Made by a program: the position numbers and the translations under genes. The notes below the pieces were generated by a model, which had not been told where the DNA came from, did no database searches, and worked only from the letters and a program-made list of their open reading frames with translations. From Xylanimonas cellulosilytica (GTDB lineage Bacteria; Actinomycetota; Actinomycetes; Actinomycetales; Actinomycetaceae), in NCBI GenBank assembly GCA_001072465.1, contig JVKM01000064.1, positions 1 through 34,851 of the forward strand: DNA of 34,851 nucleotides, in the 5' to 3' direction. Below, piece by piece: positions 29,917-34,851 of the stretch. Every line of letters starts with the position of its first letter. Position 1 is the first letter of the stretch.

Positions 29917-29992
29917 TATAGACCGAGCGGTGGAATCCGCGTAGAATTGGTGCTGCACCAATGGGGGCGACCACGAGTCAGCCCCCTTTTTT
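29917..29992 (+). ncRNA. Candidate small RNA or attenuating leader with three hairpins
   Basis: Three small stems follow one another: GCGG/CCGC (29927-29940), TTGGTG/CACCAA (29947-29961) and GGGGGC (29963-29968) with GCCCCC (29981-29986), the last followed by TTTTTT. This is an intrinsic terminator 107 bases before a small membrane-protein gene. TATAGA at 29917-29922 is a possible -10. The unit could be a free small RNA or a leader that stops transcription under some condition. The strand follows from the T tract. The rest of 29802-30098 holds no gene I can see. Confidence 0.45.
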
Positions 29993-30098
29993 GATGCCGT
30001 CGCCCACCCGGGCGGCACGGACCAACAGGTTCACAAACACGCTGGCGTGCGGGGCGCGCTTCGTGCTTCCGCGCGAAGACACTCATAAGGAGAACCCC

Positions 30099-30317
30099 AT
30101 GAACCAGATCGTCAAGGCTGAAACCGCCCCCACCATGTCCCAGGCCACCGCCTCGGCTTCCGTTCTCATCGCCCTGATCGTTGTCCTCGCGGGCCTCGGC
30201 GTGTTCGCTGCCCTTCAGGTCGCTTCCGTCGCGTCGGTCGTCTTCGCGATCGTCATCGCTCTGACCGCGCTGATCGTTTCGCCCGCTCTTCTCTCGATCG
30301 CTCGCACTCACGCCTGA
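30099..30317 (+). CDS. Small membrane protein of unknown function
   Basis: 72 residues. AAGGAG lies close upstream of the ATG, so the start is firm. After a short polar N-terminus (MNQIVKAETAPTMSQATASA) the rest is two adjacent hydrophobic helices: SVLIALIVVLAGLGVFAALQ and VASVVFAIVIALTALIVSPA. It ends RTHA. The two helices with a short SVASV turn suggest a hairpin in the membrane with both ends on the same side. It is followed by two strong terminators and preceded by the candidate small RNA. No family is recognised; a regulatory or stress peptide, or a toxin-like membrane protein, is possible. Confidence 0.8.
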   Translation: MNQIVKAETAPTMSQATASASVLIALIVVLAGLGVFAALQVASVASVVFAIVIALTALIVSPALLSIARTHA

Positions 30318-30325
30318 GCTTATGC

Positions 30326-30390
30326 GGGGCGCGTGAACGACACGCGCCCCACCCCCGCCAGCGTGACACCACGAAGGTGTCACGCTTTTT
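30326..30390 (+). terminator. Tandem terminators after the small membrane-protein gene
   Basis: GGGGCGCGTG (30326-30335) pairs with CACGCGCCCC (30341-30350). Ten bases later GCGTGACACC (30361-30370) pairs with GGTGTCACGC (30376-30385), followed by TTTTT. Both stems are perfect, and the second is a textbook intrinsic terminator. The 30391-30547 stretch that follows shows no gene. Confidence 0.9.
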
Positions 30391-30547
30391 CGTTGCTTTC
30401 TTGGCTTCTGGGGTTAAACGACAAAACGTGTTGGTTTTGTGGTGGCTTTTCAGCTTTGTCGCGGGCGCGCTGTTGTAGGTGGTCGTGTGCATCTCGTTGA
30501 TGTGACTACTGCATCGCCCCCGTGCGCGGGCCCCTGGCGCACACGGG

Positions 30548-30674
30548 CCCGATGATCTGCGTGTGGGCCCAACACCTCGCACGTTAACCCGATGATCTGC
30601 GCGTGGGCAGCGCCGCCCACACGCATGTTGAGCGGTTTACGTGCGTATCAAGGGGTTTACGCGCACATTCAAGG
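30548..30674 (+). repeat. Iteron-like short direct repeats
   Basis: CCCGATGATCTGCGTGTGGGC (one C to T change apart) occurs at 30548-30568 and 30588-30608, 40 bases apart. Then GGTTTACGTGCGTATCAAGG (30634-30653) is followed directly by a similar GGTTTACGCGCACATTCAAGG-type copy (30654-30674). They look like binding sites for a protein that reads DNA in multiples. No replication or partition gene is near. Confidence 0.5.
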
Positions 30675-30830
30675 GTTACCCTTCGAGCGCACAACTCGTG
30701 CTGCTTCACCAGAACCCCGGCCAGGAGCTCCGACGCGTGCGCAGCAGAAAGGCCAGGACCTCACCAAGGCATACATGAGTACCCATCTACGTTCCTGTCG
30801 ATGCAAGCGTGAGCAGTTCGCGCTGCCGGG

Positions 30831-30911
30831 AGCGCCCAAAACACAGACCACTTCACCTGAAACAGTCCTTTTTCACCGTTTTTCAGCGAGGTGGTCTGCG
30901 TTTTGGGCGCT
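30831..30911. repeat. Large imperfect palindrome
   Basis: A 24-base left arm (30831-30854, starting AGCGCCCAAAAC) matches the reverse complement of 30888-30911 at 22 of 24 positions. CTGAAA and TTTCAG inside the loop can extend the fold. No coding sequence is visible. It resembles an intergenic palindromic element. Confidence 0.65.
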
Positions 30912-30936
30912 GCGGCCTTCAGACTGCCAGTGAGGC

Positions 30937-31013
30937 GGGGGGAATTGCACTACACGAGGGCGCGACACGCCGGCGACACGCTGTCAGAGGGCCTCGTGTA
31001 GTGCAAAACCCCC
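30937..31013. repeat. Palindromic repeat element, copy B
   Basis: The arms TTGCACTACACGAGG and CCTCGTGTAGTGCAA are perfect and are framed by GGGGGG and CCCCC. The centre contains CGACACGCCGGCGACAC, nearly the same as in copy A at 20478-20553. From 31014 to 31312 I see nothing beyond a plausible promoter region for the WXG locus; hydrophobic minus-strand frames there have no supporting start. Confidence 0.7.
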
Positions 31014-31324
31014 ACATCGGCCCCAGCGTCGGGCACCACGGCACCCGACAGGGAGGCTCGGGCACCAAGGAACAGTGGCCGAGTGCGACACCAACTCACA
31101 ATGGTTAGGGCCAACAGTAAGCCTCCGAAGGCTAGAGACCACCGCAGGCCCAGAGGTAACGTCCTGGACACAGTACGGACGCCGAACGGATCAACAGGAG
31201 GTGCCACGGTCTGACGTCCAGCTGGGCAGCGCAGCAACACACATCGTCCCTTCACCCGAGATTTGCATATTGTGCTCTCCCCCACTAAAGTCCGTCTGTT
31301 AAGCACAACATCAAGGAGGATGCC

Positions 31325-31621
31325 ATGAGCGATTTTCAGATGAATCCTGCGGATGTCCAAGAGGCATCAGTACAAATGAGCCGCTTGGTCGACAGAATGT
31401 CCGACTTGGAGCTCTCCAAGTCCGATGATTCCTTCGACTGCGGAGACACCGTCGTGCAGGAAGCGCTGGTCTACTTCGTCTCCATGTACAACAAGCGCGG
31501 CCAAACGACGCGAACATGGCTCAGTGGATGCTCCGACAGCCTACACGCCACCGCACAAGCATCCGAAGACACCGACGATGAAGCAGCGGAGTTCTTCTCA
31601 GCCCTTCGCGCCAAGCTGTAG
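31325..31621 (+). CDS. WXG100/ESAT-6-like small secreted partner protein
   Basis: 98 residues, mostly helical, with no signal peptide and no membrane segment. The start is firm (AAGGAGG five bases upstream). The size, the two-helix outline (MNPADVQEASVQMSRLVDRM; then KRGQTTRTWLSGCSDSLHAT with a turn before it) and the acidic C-terminal helix with TDDEAAEFFSALRAKL fit the ESX/WXG100 class, although the turn is not the classical WXG. It lies 13 bases upstream of the calpain-type toxin gene and probably forms a helical pair with that protein's N-terminus for type VII export. The secretion machinery itself is not in the window. Confidence 0.65.
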   Translation: MSDFQMNPADVQEASVQMSRLVDRMSDLELSKSDDSFDCGDTVVQEALVYFVSMYNKRGQTTRTWLSGCSDSLHATAQASEDTDDEAAEFFSALRAKL

Positions 31622-31634
31622 GAATGAGGCAATC

Positions 31635-32948
31635 ATGTCAACACAGTTTTCACAGCGTTTCCCCGCAGTAACGGGAGACCTTGGCGCAATTTGGTCAAGC
31701 CAAAACGAAATCAGAAATCGCAGGCGAGATATTCGCGATTTGGGCACCAGCCTCACCAAGGCTATCAGTACATGTGAAGATTGGACGGGACTCGCTAAAG
31801 AGGCCTTTATCCGCAGTGCAACAGCAGAACAAAAAGAGATCAATATTTGGGAAGATGGCTGCCTCCAGGCTGCCGACGCTTTGAAGAGCTACTACTTCAC
31901 CCTGGAGTGGGTTATCAGCTCAGTCAACAACATTCGCGCCCAAGCAGACGAATTGTGGGAGCAATACCAAGCAATGCCCCCAGAAACCAGATCAAGTCAA
32001 CACGCTGAGCTTGAGGGCGAACTAGCTTATCTCCAGAAATCCTACGACGATGCGAAACATACCCTGTCAGAAGAAGCGTTGAATACGGCCGCTATTCTCA
32101 GAGAAGCCCTCTACTTCACTCCGGAGGATATTCATAATGAAACATCACATGGTCTCGAGCACACGCTCGACTATGGAGATACACGTCCCCTAAGCGACTC
32201 AGAGCTTTCAGATATCTTTTCACATTTGGCGGATCCATCGCTCCCCCTCTTCAACATTGATCAAGGACGCATCGGCGACTGTCATTTGCTCGCCTCGCTC
32301 AACGCCTACAACCAGACCAAAGAAGGACGCAGGTACTTATCGAGCCTCGTCACTGTACACTACGACTCCAACGGTATAGCCGACGGATTCTTCGTCACTT
32401 TGCCTGGATATGACGGCGGCCAACAACGCGTCTTCGTGCAGGACGTCCTCGTTCACGGCAACGGAAACGATACACAGGCGGACATCGCTTCCATCTTCGA
32501 AAAGGCCTTCATTCAGTCGCACATGGGGGGAACGCAAGAAAAGTTCCCCTCGTGGGGAGCATCAGGAAGCTTCAGCGCTTGGACAATGAAAGACATCTCC
32601 GGTGAGAACGCCACACCGACTTTTAAGGGTGGATTTGATCGAGGCGCCATGAAAGAAGCTGCTGTCAACGGCATCAAAGCGGAGAGACCCGTTGTCGCAG
32701 AATCCAGTATGTTCACACATGACACGACCGTCACCACCCCCGACGGGCGTCACGAGAAAATTCAGATTGTCTCCCAACATGCATATACGGTGGTTGGAGC
32801 AGACGAGAACGGCGTCACCCTCACAAATCCGTGGGGCCTTAACAATCGCAGCATTAAAGGCACAGGAGACACTGGAGCAACCTTCACGATGAGCTGGGAA
32901 GATTTCTACGCAAACTTTGGCGATGTCACCGTTGGGCGTATCCCATGA
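31635..32948 (+). CDS. WXG-domain protein with C-terminal calpain-like cysteine protease (putative T7SS toxin)
   Basis: 437 residues. Residues 1-150 are helical with a WXG motif, WTGLAKEAF at 50-58, the mark of type VII secretion substrates. From about 190 the protein becomes a calpain-like (C2) cysteine protease: FNIDQGRIGDCHLLASL places catalytic cysteine 216, SQHAYTVVGA gives histidine 382 and LTNPWG gives asparagine 398. Calpains usually have DCW after the glycine; here it is DCH. There is no signal peptide, which fits type VII export. It follows the small partner gene by 13 bases and overlaps the first membrane-anchored paralogue by four (ATGA). Codon use is less GC-rich than in the chromosome core, suggesting transfer. 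Toxin function is inferred. Confidence 0.82.
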   Translation: MSTQFSQRFPAVTGDLGAIWSSQNEIRNRRRDIRDLGTSLTKAISTCEDWTGLAKEAFIRSATAEQKEINIWEDGCLQAADALKSYYFTLEWVISSVNNIRAQADELWEQYQAMPPETRSSQHAELEGELAYLQKSYDDAKHTLSEEALNTAAILREALYFTPEDIHNETSHGLEHTLDYGDTRPLSDSELSDIFSHLADPSLPLFNIDQGRIGDCHLLASLNAYNQTKEGRRYLSSLVTVHYDSNGIADGFFVTLPGYDGGQQRVFVQDVLVHGNGNDTQADIASIFEKAFIQSHMGGTQEKFPSWGASGSFSAWTMKDISGENATPTFKGGFDRGAMKEAAVNGIKAERPVVAESSMFTHDTTVTTPDGRHEKIQIVSQHAYTVVGADENGVTLTNPWGLNNRSIKGTGDTGATFTMSWEDFYANFGDVTVGRIP

Positions 32949-33415
32949 GCAACAGACCCGCACGCGTCCGCGCCATCGTTGTAGCTGTCCTCGTCCTGGC
33001 GTTCGTCATCCCCTGGACCTACGCACACATCACCTACGCCTGGCCCTGGAAAGAAAAATCCACAGGCGAAGCCTGCACCGGCAACTACTACCTCACCCCA
33101 TACGACAAGCAACGATCCATGAAATTGGGAACCATCCCCGACGGACGCGCCGTCTACATCAGCATCTCCGGAGAAGTCTCCAAGGGACGCCAGCTCGGTT
33201 CCTTCGGCCTGTCAGCACGCACCGACAAAGAACACTACGAATTCCTCGGAGGCGCTGTGGATCTCCACCGCGGCGACAGCACCACCATCGAGGGGGTCGG
33301 CACCTTCACCCTCAAGGAAGCCCACTCCGACATCGTCTGGTTCACCCCCAACCCAGGAAAAGCAACATTCTGCTTCGACCCAGACCCCACATTCACCTTC
33401 CATGATGAGCCCTAA
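32945..33415 (+). CDS. Membrane-anchored paralogue A1, candidate immunity protein
   Basis: 156 residues. A short basic N-terminus (MSNRPARVRA) and one hydrophobic helix (about 10-30, IVVAVLVLAFVIPW) anchor it with the rest outside. The exported domain carries cysteine 44 (EACTG) and cysteine 143 (ATFCFDP), likely a disulphide, and ends with TIEGVGTFTLKEAHSDIVWF and HDEP. Its start overlaps the protease gene stop by four bases, so the two are translated together, as toxin and immunity genes often are. The middle (about 60-105) differs most from its paralogues. The best guess is an inhibitor that shields the producer from the protease. I do not recognise the family. Confidence 0.75.
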   Translation: MSNRPARVRAIVVAVLVLAFVIPWTYAHITYAWPWKEKSTGEACTGNYYLTPYDKQRSMKLGTIPDGRAVYISISGEVSKGRQLGSFGLSARTDKEHYEFLGGAVDLHRGDSTTIEGVGTFTLKEAHSDIVWFTPNPGKATFCFDPDPTFTFHDEP

Positions 33416-33420
33416 CACAC

Positions 33421-33894
33421 ATGAGCATCAGACCCACACGCATTCGCACCATCGTCGTGGCCGTCCTCGTCCTGGCCTTCGTCATCCCCTGGACCTACGC
33501 ACACATCGCCTACGCCTGGCCCTGGAAACGATTCCAAACAGGCACCCTCATTTCCTGCGACGACCAATACTCCATTACCTCTAGACCGGGCCAGTCAGAG
33601 CCTCCTTTAGGTTTCCTGCCAGACGGGACCCCCATATTCTTCGGCTCCACGGGAAGAATCAACATGGGAGTCGAGTCTGCCGGAATCTCCCTAGCATCGC
33701 AGCGCAATAACCATTTCAGTAACTTTGCCCGGGTCTCACAGCTCCACCTAGGAGAATCTACAACCATCGAGGGGGTCGGCACCTTCACCCTCTCACGCGC
33801 CCACTCCCGCATCGTCTGGTTCACCCCCAATCCCGGTGGAGCGACATTCTGCTTCACACCAGACCCGACATTTACCGTCAACCCCTACTTCTGA
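33421..33894 (+). CDS. Membrane-anchored paralogue B1, candidate immunity protein
   Basis: 157 residues, starting five bases after paralogue A1. The anchor region is nearly identical to A1 at protein and DNA level. After YAWPW the sequence turns to the B type: KRFQTGTLISCDDQYSI (cysteine 46), then GFLPDGTPIFFGSTGRINMG. It returns to the shared TTIEGVGTFTL and VWFTPNPGGATFCF with the second cysteine. The C-terminus FTVNPYF differs from the A type's HDEP. The abrupt change between shared ends and a different middle suggests recombination between copies. It has no clear ribosome site of its own and probably relies on coupling. Confidence 0.75.
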   Translation: MSIRPTRIRTIVVAVLVLAFVIPWTYAHIAYAWPWKRFQTGTLISCDDQYSITSRPGQSEPPLGFLPDGTPIFFGSTGRINMGVESAGISLASQRNNHFSNFARVSQLHLGESTTIEGVGTFTLSRAHSRIVWFTPNPGGATFCFTPDPTFTVNPYF

Positions 33895-33933
33895 CAGCAT
33901 GCTGGCAACCACCATCACCACAGAAGCACACCC

Positions 33934-34404
33934 ATGAGCAACAGACCCGCACGCATCCGCGCCATCGTCGTGGCCGTCCTCGTCCTGGCGTTCGTCATCC
34001 CCTGGACCTACGCACACATCGCCTACGCGTGGCCCTGGAATGAACAATCCACAGGCGACGCCTGCACCGGCAAGTACTACCTCACCCAATACGACAAGCA
34101 ACGATCCTGGAAATTGGGAACGCTCTCCGATGGGCGCCTCGTTTTCGTTGGCATAACAGGAAAAGTCTCCATGGGACGCCAGAGCGGTTCCTTCAGCGTA
34201 TCAGCGCTCACTGGCTACGACCACTACGACTTAATCGGCCAGGCCATAGACCTACACCGAGGCGACAGCGCCACCGTCGAGGGGGTCGGCACCTTCACCC
34301 TGAAGGAAGCCCACTCCGACATCGTCTGGTTCACCCCCAACCCAGGAAAAGCAACATTCTGCTTCGACCCAGACCCCGCATTCACCTTCCATGATGAGCC
34401 CTAA
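33934..34404 (+). CDS. Membrane-anchored paralogue A2, candidate immunity protein
   Basis: 156 residues, the same length as A1 and clearly the A type: STGDACTGKYYLTQYDKQRS with cysteine 44, and an ending of FTPNPGKATFCFDPDPAFTF followed by HDEP. The changes from A1 lie mostly in residues 60-105 (for example FVGITGKVSMGRQSGSFSVS here). The 24 bases before the start (ATCACCACAGAAGCACACCC and adjoining) recur before the next copy, showing that each duplication carried its own upstream piece. There is one membrane helix and no cytoplasmic domain. Same inferred role as A1, perhaps against a different protease variant. Confidence 0.75.
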   Translation: MSNRPARIRAIVVAVLVLAFVIPWTYAHIAYAWPWNEQSTGDACTGKYYLTQYDKQRSWKLGTLSDGRLVFVGITGKVSMGRQSGSFSVSALTGYDHYDLIGQAIDLHRGDSATVEGVGTFTLKEAHSDIVWFTPNPGKATFCFDPDPAFTFHDEP

Positions 34405-34447
34405 CAAAATCACGGATGACTCCGCCCATCACCACAGAAGCACACCC

Positions 34448-34851
34448 ATGAGCAACAGACCCACACGCATCCGCGCCCTCGTCGTGGCCGTCCTCGTCCT
34501 GGCGTTCGTCATCCCCTGGACCTACGCACACATCGCCTACGCCTGGCCCTGGAAACGATTCCAAACAGGCACCCTCATTTCCTGCGACAACCAATACTTG
34601 GTGGGAGGTTATCCCAACAAGCCACCAGAACTGTTAGGGCATTTATCGGACGGGGCACCGGTTGATTTCATTGCTGGAGGCGAGATCAACATGGGAGTAG
34701 AAACTGGCGACTTCGGCCTGGCTGCACAGAGGGGGAATGACATCGACAACTTCGCCCACTCCCCACAACTCCACTTAGGAGAATCTACAACCATCGACGG
34801 AGTCGGCACCTTCACCCTGAAGGAAGCCCACTCCGACATCGTCTGGTTCAC
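34448..34851 (+). CDS. Membrane-anchored paralogue B2, candidate immunity protein (cut by window edge)
   Basis: 134 complete codons are visible to the window end with no stop. The anchor matches the other copies. KRFQTGTLISCDNQYLVGG places it in the B type with cysteine 46, followed by INMGVETGDFGLAAQRGN, like B1. It returns to TTIDGVGTFTLKEAHSDIVW before the edge; this last part is closer to the A copies than to B1 (KEAHSDIVW rather than SRAHSRIVW), which points to exchange of segments between types. About 20 residues should remain outside the window. More copies may follow. Confidence 0.75.
   Translation, partial: MSNRPTRIRALVVAVLVLAFVIPWTYAHIAYAWPWKRFQTGTLISCDNQYLVGGYPNKPPELLGHLSDGAPVDFIAGGEINMGVETGDFGLAAQRGNDIDNFAHSPQLHLGESTTIDGVGTFTLKEAHSDIVWF

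Noticed and set aside
30950-31360. Minus-strand membrane-like frame in the gap before the WXG locus
   Set aside because: It runs through palindrome B and the promoter region of the WXG gene, has no ribosome site and resembles nothing known.

Overview
The window looks like chromosome of a high-GC Gram-positive actinobacterium, most likely of the Actinomyces/Schaalia group (inferred from overall protein character, not proven). The signs are very GC-rich codon use, many genes with a -10 hexamer only 6-7 bases before the start codon (leaderless transcripts), an actinobacterial CmtR-type metal sensor, a WXG100-type secretion substrate, and GC-rich palindromic repeats in the gaps.

Layout. 1-318: left edge, the start of an IS3-like transposase gene. 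380-2469: a two-gene FtsX/LolD-type ABC transporter. 2574-5919: a divergent adenosylhomocysteinase-like protein, an amidohydrolase of the adenosine/SAH-deaminase type and a DUF985 cupin, which may form a salvage route for S-adenosylhomocysteine. 6049-8947: a small helical protein, then a complete polar amino-acid ABC importer. 9061-12003: a lipoprotein, an alpha/beta hydrolase, a nitroreductase and an unrecognised protein. 12014-13170: an Abi_2 (AbiD/AbiF-like) defence gene preceded by a strong terminator-like RNA hairpin. The unit sits between two copies of a 15-bp sequence that is the left arm of a terminator, so it appears to have been inserted into that terminator. 13182-17222: a dicarboxylate-type (DASS) transporter with an unusual histidine kinase and a receiver-only response regulator. 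17435-20553: a metal-resistance island (CmtR-like sensor and P1B ATPase) next to a deleted luciferase-like monooxygenase gene and a broken small gene. 20478-21800: a gene-free block packed with repeats, including 8.5 copies of a 42-bp unit, followed by tRNA-Leu(CAG). 22059-26097: an ECF transporter (T component plus a fused S-A-A protein) and a 5'-nucleotidase. 26307-29356: an iron-complex ABC importer. 29555-30390: a cold-shock protein, a candidate small RNA and a small membrane protein. 30548-31013: more palindromes. 31325-34851 (right edge): a WXG100-like protein, a WXG-calpain fusion protein and at least four tandem membrane-anchored paralogues.

The right-hand locus is the most interesting part. 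A secreted calpain-like cysteine protease with a type VII secretion-type N-terminus is followed, with a 4-base overlap, by an A-B-A-B array of paralogues. Each has one N-terminal membrane anchor and an extracytoplasmic domain with two conserved cysteines. This is the layout expected of a toxin with a bank of immunity proteins. The Abi_2 gene with its RNA is the second candidate defence system. All function statements come from reading motifs by eye; no database search was made.
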